From Wolfiporia cocos (Eukaryota > Basidiomycota > Agaricomycetes > Polyporales > Phaeolaceae), in NCBI GenBank assembly GCA_029448655.1, contig JACCLO010000001.1:3968001-4032000 (forward strand): DNA of 64,000 nt, read 5' to 3'. A program made the position numbers and the translations under genes. Below, piece by piece: positions 16,601 to 26,938 of this stretch. How positions within the stretch are numbered: position 1 is the stretch's first letter; every line of letters begins with the position of its first letter. The notes beneath the pieces were generated by a model. It ran no database searches. It saw only the letters and a list, made by a program, of their open reading frames with translations, and was not told the DNA's origin.

Positions 16601-17853
16601 AGGTTCTGCGTAGGTGAGAATGACATTTGGGTGATGGGTGAGGTGAGGGGGCCTTGGAAGCTATCATGTTCGTGAGCATGTTGGAACGGATAGGTAGGAA
16701 TGAGGATACAGACCGGTACAGCAGCCGACGATTCTGTGTCGACCATACAAACACGCCCGACTTGCTGGCGGACGCGAGGTATACGCCGTTATGAGAAAGC
16801 GCGAGCGCGGTGATCGCCCCGGAAGATGCGTCATCTGCGTAGGTTGAAGACTTGGCCCAGTCACTGCGAGAGATCGTTACAATCTCTGCAGTATTGGGCG
16901 GTTGGTTTGTCAGTGCGATGAAAGTCCGGGGTACGAGACTGACCGTGTGCGCGAGTGCCAACGAAAAAATACTGCCCAGACGTGTGCCACACTGCTGAGC
17001 AATCATGTCCGAATTCTTCTGATCTGTAGTGCATCGATGAGATGAACCGAGGGAGTAATAAATGGAGTGCATACTCGGCATCGGCCACTGCGGGAATCAC
17101 ACCGTCGACTGTATGCTCTAATTTTGCTTCAGCTTCTGATACATCCCAAACATTGACCTTCCCGTCTGCGCCGCTTGTGGTCTGCGTGTACTCAGCATTC
17201 GGAAGTAACGAGAGTAAACGAGGTTCGTACTAAGAGAGAACCTGACGGATGCCAAGTTACCCTGCGGACCGCTTTGGTATGGCCCTTGAGAACCATCACA
17301 TTAGTGGTATCCTCAAGGTCAATAATCTTTACAGTCGTCTCGCTGAATTAATGTCAATGTGTGGTCGTCAAGGGCCGTAGGACACGCACTCGGATGTCAC
17401 AGCAATACGAGCTCCCTTCGGATCCACAGCCACATCCCTGATCGCCACCCCAATGGCACTGGTTACAAGGCCTTCCAGCTTGGGTTTCCCATGGGTATAT
17501 CTTCGTACTTCCGCATCTTCACTTCCCGAAAACCAGCAATCGCGCTGTACACGGGATGGGACGTTAAGATGAGTGAACGAGGAAGAAACGGGCCAACGCA
17601 CTCCAGCAGCGAGAGTCGTGACACTCTCCACGGCCTCAAGTGCCGCGTCTGGTTCTTGGTCTGCGCCTAGTTCTGCGCGCCATATGCGCACGAGTGCGTC
17701 AGTTCCTCCAGTGTAAATGTAGCTGCGCGCACAACAGGCTGTAAGTCGACGCGTCGAGGATCTGTCGAGCTCTACTCACGAGCCATCTCGAGAGAATGCG
17801 ATGCTGGTATTCCCAGGCTGATGCGCAGAGTTGACAAGTGCATTTGAGGACAT
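13668..17853 (-). CDS. CTF4: Ctf4/Mcl1/WDHD1 replisome hub protein
   Basis: Homologue of Ctf4 (S. pombe Mcl1, animal WDHD1/AND-1), the trimeric hub linking CMG helicase to DNA polymerase alpha and needed for sister-chromatid cohesion. Start ATG 17853 ([20 protein letters not shown]). N-terminal WD40 repeats include [19 protein letters not shown] and [20 protein letters not shown]. An acidic linker ([20 protein letters not shown]) follows. The SepB beta-propeller shows [20 protein letters not shown] and [18 protein letters not shown]. The helical bundle carries [19 protein letters not shown] and [17 protein letters not shown]. The C-terminal third is disordered, with two NPFAR repeats and [12 protein letters not shown]. 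Stop TAG at 13668-13670. No HMG box, unlike vertebrate WDHD1. Diverges from the DUF2264 gene with a 294 bp shared promoter. Confidence 0.93.
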
Positions 17854-18147
17854 GTCCGACGGCAGTGTGTTGGTGAAGGAAGGAGAGGACGAAGGAGGGA
17901 GACGCGGGATGAGCGACGCGGCGAAGAACGCGTTGCGTCACGCATCTCGTGAGTGTGACGACCTCACTCGCCATCTCCGGGGCTGTCACCTACAAACGAG
18001 CCGGGGCGTTCTGGAGGCTCTCCAACTTCGTGCTTGCTTCGCGGCCCACCAACATAACGCTTGATATGTTTCTGCGCTTGACGGTGTGTCGAAAGGTCCT
18101 TCAACTGGCACCGGCGGAAATTCTCCGGTCCGTACAGCGACGGTACC
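17854..18147. promoter_or_regulatory. Divergent promoter with ACGCGT box
   Basis: The spacer between CTF4 and the DUF2264 gene contains AACGCGTT, with ACGCGT at 17928-17933, 75 bp upstream of the CTF4 start and flanked by two GACGCGG motifs. It resembles an MBF/MCB site for S-phase genes. ACGCGT also occurs elsewhere in the window at about chance frequency, so this is suggestive only. Confidence 0.4.
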
Positions 18148-20339
18148 ATGACCTACCATGACATGAGCAGCCAAGCTCGGGCGGTCCGGCATCCTCCTAT
18201 CCCTCATAAAGTCGCTGCAGATGCATCAACGCTCATAGCTCTCCAAGTCCTCGAAATGTCCTACTTCGCACACACCACTCCATTCGCCTCGAATCCCCTC
18301 CAGACAAAGGAAGATCTGACCAAGTATCTGGTCGGCATCCTTGACCCCCTCGCCATACACACCTCTCCTGGGGGTGCGCGCATACATCTCGGGTTTACAG
18401 GCACGCACTATGACGAGGAGGCGGCACAACTGGAGGGCTTCTCGCGCCCAATCTGGGGACTCGCGTCGCTCCTATCAGGGGGCGGCACGTACGAGGGAAC
18501 GCAGAGATGGGTCAATGGCTTTGCGAACGGGACTAACCCCGACCATGAGGAGTTCTGGGGGAACATGCGCGACAAGGATCAGCGTATGGTCGAGTGCTCT
18601 GCAATTGGTTTCTCGCTTGCCGTGGCGAAGCAGCACCTGTGGGACCCTCTCCCGCTCGAGGGCAAGAGAACCCTGGAGAACTGGCTTGGGGGAATGAACG
18701 ATAAGGAGATGCCGAATACTAACTGGCTCTGGTTCAGAGTGCGTCTACTCATATCCCATTACGGACGTTTCTTATATCAGAAGTAGGTCTTCGCCAACCT
18801 TGGACTGTCTAAAGTCGGCTCGCCGCGATTCGACGCACGGCGAATGAAGGCGGATCTTGATCACCTAGATACGTTCTACATTGGTGACGGGTGGTCGAGA
18901 GACGGTCCGGAGGGTGTCGTGCAGCTTGATTACTACTCCTCTTCATTCGCGATCCAATACGCTCAATTGGTGTACTCGAAGCTCGCCCAGACAGAAGACC
19001 CTCAGCGATGCGAAGAGTTCCGGAACCGCGCACGCAAGTTCGCCCTGGACTTCGTGTATTACTTCGATCCCGAGGGTGAGGAATATTGTGGTGTTAATAA
19101 AGCTGTAACACCTCATAGATTTCCACAGGTCGTGCTGTTCCGTTCGGTCGCAGTCTAACGTACCGTTTCGCCATGTCGTCGTTCTGGGGCGCACTCGCAT
19201 TCGCCGATGTCGATCTCCCTGCACCGCTCACATGGGGCGTCGTAAAGGGTCTCCAGCTGCGGAACCTCCGGTATTGGGCCAAACAGCCTGGGGCTTATAA
19301 CACTGACGGGACACTTACTATTGGCTACTGCTATCCCAATCTCAACATGACAGAAGTGCGTTCTGTGTTGGTTTTCAAGGAGATATTCCAATTGTCTCAT
19401 TGCCGTACCTAGAACTACAACTCCCCCGGAAGCCCATATTGGTGCTGCAAATCGTTCATCGCACTCTCTCTACCAACCACGCATCCCTTCTGGGCCTCTG
19501 CCGAAGAACCATACCCCACTTCCCTCCTCACCACCGCCAAGCCGCTCTACAAGCCGCTCCACATAGCCGTCAACTTCAGCGGACACAGCTACGTCCTCTC
19601 CTCCGGCCAGCAATGCTCGTACCCAGTGAAGCAAAGCGCCGCCAAGTACGGCAAGTTCGCATACTCCTCCGCCTTCGGGTATAGCGTACCCTCAGGAAGC
19701 CTCACGCTCGAGGAGGCCGCCGCAGACAACGCGCTCGCGCTGAGCGACGACAATGGCGAGGTGTGGAAGGTCCGGCGAGACACGCGCGACGCGCGCATCG
19801 AGCCCAGCGGGTGGCTCCACTCGGTGTGGTACCCCTGGCCGGACGTCACGGTCGAGACGTGGCTTGTGCCGCCCACGAGTGCGGCGCCGCTCTGGCATCT
19901 GCGTGTACACCGCATCCGCACCGCACGCAGGCTCATCTCCGCCGAGGGCGGGTTCGCGATCTACGGCCAAGGCGAAGACGGCCGCGCACTCGCTCCCATA
20001 CCGGCGGGGGCTGGGGAGGCGTTCGGCACTCTGGAGAAGGGGGAGGAGGCGCGCGCAGCATCGCGCGCGGGTGTGGTCGGTGTTGCTGAACTCGCTGGCC
20101 GCGCGAGCAGAAGGGGGAGGGCGCTGCGGACGGACGCAAACACAAATCTGATGGTGCCAAGGGCGGTCTTGCCAACGCTGATGGGCGAGCACGAACCAGG
20201 CGAGCGGGATATTTGGCTAGTGACGGGTGTGTTTGGGCTGCCGAGCAGGGAGAGCGAGCGGGGCGCGTCACCAGGTTGGGAGGCGGAGTGGATAAAGCGG
20301 CCACTGGTCCCAGAAGAGATTGCTGTGCTAGTGTCATAA
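18148..20339 (+). CDS. DUF2264 domain protein
   Basis: Four or five exons encode a protein of about 690 residues of the DUF2264 family, which has an all-alpha toroid-like N-terminal half and is common in fungi and soil bacteria; its activity is unproven, possibly carbohydrate-related. Visible family blocks: [37 protein letters not shown] (across an intron), [46 protein letters not shown] and [12 protein letters not shown]. The last exon holds a beta-rich C-terminal region ([20 protein letters not shown]). Two in-frame ATGs, 18148 and 18163, are both possible starts. No signal peptide is evident. Stop TAA 20337-20339. Converges with an F-box gene. Confidence 0.87.
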
Positions 20340-20834
20340 TACAAGTCGGAAGAGAATTCAAATGTCAAGCAATGTATAGTAGTACTGCCTCGGAATGCGA
20401 AATATAGACTGGAGATGCGTTCGAATGTGGATGCTAGAGAAATTCTAGTATTTAGCCGAAGACTCGGTTCATTTTCAAAATCGAAAAGATAGCGAACCGC
20501 CGATTAGCTCCGTGGAGAGTGGCCTGCAAGCTCCTCAAAGCAAAGAAATCGCAACAGCTTGTAAATTATCGTACAGACGCGCCCATTGCTCTTCCATTCC
20601 ATCTCCCTGCTTTCTGTTATTCTGTCATAGCGCCCATAGAGTTGATGGCAGTAGGTGGCCGTGACTATGTCACCTCCCAGCTTCTTTGGGTATTCAGAGA
20701 TGAGCAATGCCTCCGACAATCTCCGACTCTGATTGTAAATCCCCAAACCAGAGAACATTACCAGTCCCTATTGCGATAATGATTAGTATGGGCTGAGGCT
20801 TCGGATCAGAGAACATGCCCCCCTCAGGACATAC
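20340..20834. other. Intergenic, convergent 3' ends
   Basis: 495 bp AT-richer spacer. ORFs of 84-86 codons on both strands overlap each other and have no recognisable domain. Nothing else seen. Confidence 0.45.
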
Positions 20835-22139
20835 TCACCATTCTAGTTGAATGGTTGTCGGCATCGGCGCCAGTTCGTTATCGGAAAGGTCCACCGTGCT
20901 GCCTACAAATTCTCCCATCACGCGATACTCAAGTATCCCACGCGCATGGAATTCGGGGCAGCGCTTCTTCACGAACGCATCGAGCAGCTCCGGCTGGCCC
21001 CTCCCCTCGAGCACGAACTGCCGCAGGCTCTCGAACGCGGGCCGGCACATCACCTCGCCGATGACGACCCAGTCGAGCGCGAACAGGTCGCGGAACGGGA
21101 CGAGCGAGACCTGGTGCACGGCGCACTCGGACGCGAGCGCGCCAAAGTTGTCCATTGCGTCCGCGCAGATCGACAGCGCGAGGTGCGCGAGCCCCGGCGC
21201 GGCGAGCTGCGAGAGGATGCGGTGCACCCAGCGCAGGCTGTTGTTCGCCGGCACGCACATCTCCGGCAGCGAGAGCGCGAGCCGGCACGTGCGCAGCGCG
21301 GTGCACGGCGCGAGCGTGAACGCGTGGCCGGCGAAGATGCCTGGTGCGCAGCTCAGCCTGACGCGTACAGTGCAGCTGTTATGAGAGTACGTACGATCGA
21401 GCGCAGTGTCTGTGTCGATATGCAGATTGAGCTGGGTGAGAGTGGGACCGATCGTGGTGAGCATGTGCTGGAGAGGCTCGACGTCGTCCCCAGACGTGAT
21501 TTGATATGAGAACGACTCAATCCGGTGCTCGCTAGCGGTCAGCCAGTCGAAGAGAAGCTGAGGGGCATCCATTGGGCTCCCAAATGCCAGAGAACGCACG
21601 TTAGGTGGGGGCCTGGGAGGATCAATGAGGGACATTGGGTCTGTCGCGTGAAATGACATGTCGGCGATGTAGATTGATTCGAGGGAGCGGAAAGACGCAA
21701 TGAACTCTATGAAACCAAGCATATGCGGGCGGGGAAGCCCGCAGCGGCGTATAGAAATGTGTTTCAACGAGGAAATGCGAAGGTCGGTGATATTCGTCAA
21801 GACGCTCCCGGAAAGCGTCATGTGTGAGAGTTTCAATTTCGAGAGCGCAGGAAGAGCTGCCAGAAACAAGCACGGCTCGTCCTTCCAGGCAGTAGACAGC
21901 TTTATTCTCCCGTAGAGCTCCACGGATTTGATTACATGACCGAAGCCAGGCGACTCATACAGAAGGCGATAAAGCCCTCGGGCGCGCTTGGGAGACAATG
22001 AAACATGGCGGAATCGGTGATATCGCGCAGCGCGGAGCCAAGCGCGACATGTCAGACTGCAAGCATCGAGCGATTTGCGGTCATTGTGGAGATAGTCGAT
22101 AATCAAGTCCCATACTTCAGAAGGGAGCTGAGCCCTCAT
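20835..22139 (-). CDS. F-box protein, clustered family, copy 1
   Basis: Starts at ATG 22139 (MRAQLPSEVWDLIIDYLHND); codons further upstream in frame lack an ATG. The F-box (residues 1-45) continues SLDACSLTCRAWLRAARYH. It is followed by about 380 residues of irregular leucine-rich text typical of Agaricomycete F-box proteins, and an ending motif KKRCPEFHARGILEYRVMG shared with the other two copies. A 54 nt phase-1 intron (21394-21341) fits the position of introns in the paralogues and gives DRIFAGHAF. It contains no stop and is a multiple of three, so unspliced reading also stays open. Probable SCF adaptor with unknown target. Final codons encode IQLEW before the stop at 20835. Confidence 0.85.
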   Translation of the reverse strand: MRAQLPSEVWDLIIDYLHNDRKSLDACSLTCRAWLRAARYHRFRHVSLSPKRARGLYRLLYESPGFGHVIKSVELYGRIKLSTAWKDEPCLFLAALPALSKLKLSHMTLSGSVLTNITDLRISSLKHISIRRCGLPRPHMLGFIEFIASFRSLESIYIADMSFHATDPMSLIDPPRPPPNVRSLAFGSPMDAPQLLFDWLTASEHRIESFSYQITSGDDVEPLQHMLTTIGPTLTQLNLHIDTDTALDRTYSHNSCTVRVRLSCAPGIFAGHAFTLAPCTALRTCRLALSLPEMCVPANNSLRWVHRILSQLAAPGLAHLALSICADAMDNFGALASECAVHQVSLVPFRDLFALDWVVIGEVMCRPAFESLRQFVLEGRGQPELLDAFVKKRCPEFHARGILEYRVMGEFVGSTVDLSDNELAPMPTTIQLEW

Positions 22140-22738
22140 GTGTTGATGTGGCAAGCCTTTAGAGAAGGCTCAAGGTATGGGGGTCGGTGATGCCTGGGTG
22201 AGCAGTACTACGCTGTACTGTAGGGGTTCTGCAGGACGTGCAGAAACAGCGCAGTGGTAATGTTTCCGTGTGGAGCAGTGGAGGAACCGAGTGAGAGATT
22301 GGTAGTACTCGGAGTGTGGCCAGGACCACCGTCGTTCGATCACACAATAACAATACATTCCGGCCGATCACTATGCGTCCGCTTATGGCAAGTCTTCAGG
22401 ATCGTCGAAACTCGTATATCCAATAACGCATGCCGGAGTTACATTATACTGGGATAGTGTACAGGCAGTAGTGCACGTCTCCACATGAACAAGTACAGAA
22501 ATTTAAGTAGTGGGACATGATGCGAGGCATAGGAGGTAGACAGGCGAGGATACAGGTACGAAGGCAGTGTGACACGAGTACAACGAGAACGAATGCCAGC
22601 AACCAGCTCGAAAGAATGGGGCCATCCATACAAATCTATCCAATGTTCTAGTGACGCAGGTAGCTTGAACAATTCCCCTCACGCAAGACATTCCGCTAAT
22701 CTGAGCTAGAATGCCGGATAGCACCCCTCACCAGCACC
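22140..22738. other. Intergenic, upstream of F-box copy 1
   Basis: 599 bp holding the F-box promoter and the 3' flank of the next gene. Only short overlapping ORFs; no motif recognised. Confidence 0.45.
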
Positions 22739-24886
22739 CTACTCTCCCTTAGGGCCAATAACGCTCCCCCGCAACCACCGCATGCTCTTCTCTCTCCTGA
22801 GCGTACCCCCACCGCCCTCTTTCCCTCCTCCATCCCTTCCCTCTCTCCCATCTTTGCCCTCCTTCCCAATCCCGATGCGGCTCCACAGCCTACTCATCCG
22901 CGACGCGCTCTGCTCAGGCGTGATGTGCATGAACGACGCAAGTCCATCGTTCTCCTGTGGCGGCGTGCGGGGGCTCAGCACGGCATGGCTGTGCGCATGA
23001 CTGCTGTCCACACTCGCGTACGGACTCGATCCGGTGGACTCGGTACGCGTGTGCGCCGAGGACGCTTGACTCGTATTGTGCGAGCGTGCTGGGAGAGACT
23101 TGCTCGAGCGCGAGTTCCTCGAGTACGTGAGAGGCAGGCTGAGCGGCTGCGGGGGCGGGAGTGGCGGCGGAGCCGGGATCAGCTCGGGGGCGAGCAGCGG
23201 CAGCCGGGCCTGGGAGAAGTGGCGTGGACGCGGGTCATCAGACGAATACGCATGCTGTGCAGGCTGCGGTTGCGGTTGCGGCGGAAGTGCGCGGTTGGGC
23301 ATATGGAACGCAGGGGGCATTGGGAGCGACTGGGACTGGCGCACAGGCCTGCGGATGAATGGGGTGCTCTTCGACTTGCGCAGCGGCGACTCGGGGCGCT
23401 CATGGCATTCCGGCTGCGTGGACACGCCCGCGTCCCTCGTCTCCTTCTCCATGTTGTCCGTCTGCGTGCCCTGGGAGAAATGGCCTGCGGTGGATATAGA
23501 CGTGTTTGGGAAAGCGTGGCCGGCTCGTTGAGGAGAGGTGCGAGCAGCGAGGGAAGCAGAGCGCCGTCGCGAATGACGATGTGCCTCGAAGTCGAACTTG
23601 GGGAGCAACTCGACCGGCGCGGCTGGCTCGTCTACGCCAGGAGTGGACACTGCACCCGGGGTGGGAGAATCACAGACTTTGAAACCAATGCGCGCGAAGG
23701 TGGCGGGGCTGATGCAGTTCGCCTGACGCGTTTCATGTTCGCTGGGCGGCACTAGCAAATCAGCTTCTGGCATAGATATCTGTGCCACCCTGTCAGACTC
23801 TGTCAACACTGAGCGCGCGTGCACGGAGTCGGCTTCCTCGCGTATTGTGCTCAGATCAACGCAGTGTTCATCAGACTCCGGTGACTCGGGCTCGCTCTCC
23901 ACGTCTTCATCTCCCTCTTCATCATCGCTATCATCAAAGAAGCAGGCTCCTCTGTGATCAGAGTCAAACACGCCGAGCTTTGCCATGCTGAGTTGCAGAT
24001 GCGCTATGCTCCCGCTTGAGTTCCCACCATGATACTCGATGTCTGCGAAGATGTGCCGCATCGGCGGGGTCGGCGGGAGCGGGAGGTCCGGTGGCGCGCC
24101 GAGCGCGAAACTAGACGCGAGCGAAAGCGGAAACTCGGGCGTGCTCTTCGGCGGCGCGGGGAACGCCGCGGCGAGCGCGCGGACTGACGCGCACGGCTCA
24201 TCGGGTGCGTCCACCGCTTCCCACGAGAAGTCTGCCTCGCTGTCTTCTTCGTCTTCTTCTGTGCCTTCGCCGCCGCCGCCACCGTCAGGATCGCCAGGAG
24301 ACGCAGCCGTGGTGGCTTGTGGCGTGGGGACGTGAGCGTGCGGGCGCTGGATGGCGAGATTCAGGCGCAGCGCCTCCGAGAACTCTGCGTACGAGTGGAA
24401 GTGCACCGCCCGCCGCCTGTTGGCGCGCTCCTCGCGCGATGCGTCCGCAGCAGGCGACGGTGCGTGCGCGAGCTTTTCGAGGTCCAGCAGGCCGAGACCC
24501 GCGGGGAGGGCGGTGTGCGGGCGCCGCAACGGTGGGGGTGAGGGCCTGCCAATGGGGAGGACAGATGGGCTAGGCGACATGGATTTCCCACTGCCACGCA
24601 CGGGTGTCGAATAGCGGACGCCATCGTAGGAGACCGAACTGCATGTAAGAGGGCTCGCTTGCTTGCCTTGACGCTGCGGCGGCGGCGTGATGGGGGAGTA
24701 GCAAGTAGGGGAGCTGAAAGCGGGGCTCGTAGGGTCGGGCTCCTGGGAGTCGGGCTGAAGGGTGGGCGTTGCAGCGGGAAGGGTGTGCCGCATTGTTGGG
24801 TGGCAGCTCGAGGCAAGCCTCGTGTTGAGGAGAGGGGGTAGTAGTGTGCGGAGAAGGAAGGGATCTTCGGGGCCCGAGTCGAACAT
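22739..24886 (-). CDS. Proline/serine-rich disordered protein, unknown
   Basis: One long intronless frame. The first in-frame ATG is at 24886, giving 715 residues; the frame is open further upstream to about 24964 without an ATG, so a spliced upstream exon is possible. Composition is dominated by Pro, Ser, Asp/Glu and Arg. Local features: RRRAVHFHSYAEFSEALRLN (residues about 150-175, the most ordered-looking block), an acidic run FFDDSDDEEGDEDVESEPES, PPTPPMRHIFADIEYHGGNS, and a basic C-terminus MSRLWSRIGIGKEG ... REKSMRWLRGSVIGPKGE. The TPP and SPxR motifs would suit CDK-type phosphorylation. No domain recognised; possible signalling scaffold, which is inference. Coding is supported by length and composition. 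Confidence 0.75.
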   Translation of the reverse strand: MFDSGPEDPFLLRTLLPPLLNTRLASSCHPTMRHTLPAATPTLQPDSQEPDPTSPAFSSPTCYSPITPPPQRQGKQASPLTCSSVSYDGVRYSTPVRGSGKSMSPSPSVLPIGRPSPPPLRRPHTALPAGLGLLDLEKLAHAPSPAADASREERANRRRAVHFHSYAEFSEALRLNLAIQRPHAHVPTPQATTAASPGDPDGGGGGEGTEEDEEDSEADFSWEAVDAPDEPCASVRALAAAFPAPPKSTPEFPLSLASSFALGAPPDLPLPPTPPMRHIFADIEYHGGNSSGSIAHLQLSMAKLGVFDSDHRGACFFDDSDDEEGDEDVESEPESPESDEHCVDLSTIREEADSVHARSVLTESDRVAQISMPEADLLVPPSEHETRQANCISPATFARIGFKVCDSPTPGAVSTPGVDEPAAPVELLPKFDFEAHRHSRRRSASLAARTSPQRAGHAFPNTSISTAGHFSQGTQTDNMEKETRDAGVSTQPECHERPESPLRKSKSTPFIRRPVRQSQSLPMPPAFHMPNRALPPQPQPQPAQHAYSSDDPRPRHFSQARLPLLAPELIPAPPPLPPPQPLSLPLTYSRNSRSSKSLPARSHNTSQASSAHTRTESTGSSPYASVDSSHAHSHAVLSPRTPPQENDGLASFMHITPEQSASRMSRLWSRIGIGKEGKDGREGRDGGGKEGGGGTLRREKSMRWLRGSVIGPKGE

Positions 24887-25680
24887 AACGAACGGAGCCG
24901 CGTCGAGAAGGCCCCGAGGTGACGACACCGACGTGCCGATCGCAGGAGGTACCGCGAGTTCATGTCACGGCCGGCTGTGGCTAAGCTGCAGCGCAGAGCT
25001 GGACGCATCCGACGGCGTCGCTCGTCAGTCGCACGACTGCATTGCCACTGCGCCGTAGGCTACACGACCCGAGTAGCTCATCATACGGTGTGATGACGAG
25101 AATGTTAAACGAATACGCCATTCAAGCTCTCCGACTCACCGCGGCCAGTCGAGACGGCATAATCGGACGAAAGTCAACGGAGCTGGCGCGTGGCGCGGTG
25201 TCCGTGTCGAAGGACGTACCGGGCAGCGTAATAATCCTGTGCACTTTAGTCATACATACATCACAGGCGTTGAGAGAATGATGGCGCCACACGCTGTCGC
25301 CACACCTCCATAGCGACGCCCAAAAAGGAAAAGCCCTCGGGTTCGCGCCTGCGCACGCTGCAAACTTCCCAGTCGATGCAATCCGGAACATATCTCGTGC
25401 AAGACTAAAGCTGCCAACATTAGAATGATGCACAGACATCATGATCAAGTGAGAGATCCAGGTCAGTGACGTCAGTGTTCAATATATACGTAGACCCGAG
25501 CCATGTGAACAGATACCTATACAACGTCAATATCACGCCTACTCTTCAATGTATCAGCACGTCAGCCCTGTACATATGCGCGCGAATCAGGGAAGATATA
25601 CAATATGACATTCATAGGGAACCAGATACTGGCGTCGTCCGTCTGTCCACCGACATCGTAATGGGGCCCAGTAGGAACAT
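24887..25680. other. Intergenic, no gene recognised
   Basis: About 0.8 kb between the disordered-protein start and the end of F-box copy 2. Contains only short ORFs without family resemblance, and an AT-rich CAATATATACGTAG stretch near 25480. It should hold the promoter of the former gene. Confidence 0.45.
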
Positions 25681-26938
25681 TCATCCCAACTTGCGAAATT
25701 TGAGGATTCCCCTTGCATGCAGCCTCGGGCAGCGCTTACGGATGTTCGCGGCCAGCAGGGCCTCATCCCCACATCCTTCGATGACAAGATGCCTGACACA
25801 CGCATACTCATCCCGCGCGAGAGCAGCTTCCACAAGCTCCCAGTCGAGCATTATCAAACTCTGTAGAGTCGTGGGTATGTCCCTGGGTATCCTCGGACGC
25901 GCCCCTTCCCGTGCCCAATCGCTCTCGGGTGTCTGTATTTGCAACGTGAGCGTTTCTAGCGCTGGTGCGGCAAGGCGTTGGAATAGCGAGGGCAGCGAAT
26001 GTAGGTCTTCGTTCGAGTAGGCCATGCCGTCGCGGAGGTAGAAAATAAAGGTGCATGTCCTTAGTGCATTGCAGTGCATTGGCGAGATGGTGTGCGGAAT
26101 TTGATGCAGTATATCTGGTGTGCATATCATCAGCACTTTTAGGATAGTATGTACGAGAATTCGCCGACGTACAACCATCAGGAGCCATCGGGACGTCGAT
26201 AATTAGGCAGAGATGCCTCAATGAGTCTTTCACTCTGGTAAGCATATGATGGAGGAGATCGCTGTGTATCTTGAATGAAACTCGATACGTGAGCGAATCG
26301 ATCCTGATGTTCCCGAGGTAAAGCCAGTCAAATATGAATTGATCTGCAAGTTCGAATATACGGCTGCCGAACGTGATGCGTCGTATCGATGTCGGTGGTG
26401 TTGATAGCATGGCGACATTGTCATGTTTGTTGCCCATCTGAGCGGAGCGACTGGCGATATTCTTGACTGACATATGCACCATCTCGAGGCGAGGGAAGGA
26501 TGCAATGAATTTCAGGACATCGTCGAGATGCCTGAAATGACCATCGTTTATCACCAGGTGTCTCGTCGACGATCCCGCAATTTGTACAAGTGTGCTAAAC
26601 AGGACGTCATCAGGCATGACGTTATTGAGCACAAGCTCCTTCAAAGAAGGCAGCATGGTGAGGGCGCGGGGTTGGTTCTGCGTTGTTTGTATGCCTGTTG
26701 TATGGTTGATCCTGAGGGACTGTATCAAGGGCGCCAGATAGGGATTCGTGACTAGTAGCTCCTGTAGATGGTACCACCTCCCATAGTCATAACTGATAAT
26801 GATGGCGTGGAAGCGATGGTATCTGGCAGTCGGCAGCCATGCACGGCATGTCAGGCTGCACGCTGACAGTGCTCGTGTATCATCGTGGAGATAGTCAATG
26901 AAGAACTCGCACAGTTCTTGTGGGATCTGGGGACCCAT
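25681..26938 (-). CDS. F-box protein, clustered family, copy 2
   Basis: Two exons: 26938-26173 and 26114-25681, joined by a 58 nt phase-1 intron (26172-26115). Start ATG 26938 (MGPQIPQELCEFFIDYLHDD), followed by ALSACSLTCRAWLPTARYHRF, the same F-box layout as copy 1. Middle: leucine-rich text such as LTMLPSLKELVLNNVMPDD. After the splice the frame reads ILHQIPHTISPMHCNALRTC and ends with RKRCPRLHARGILKFRKLG before the stop at 25681. Without splicing the first exon runs into an unrelated frame, so the intron is needed. Likely SCF substrate receptor. Same strand as copy 1, with the disordered-protein gene between them. Confidence 0.85.

Noticed and set aside
20519..20779. Small ORF between converging genes
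   Set aside because: Overlapped by an antisense ORF of equal length; probably UTR or spacer sequence.
22925..23755. 276-codon plus-strand ORF
   Set aside because: It is the antisense shadow of the proline/serine-rich gene; composition is Arg-rich with no domain.
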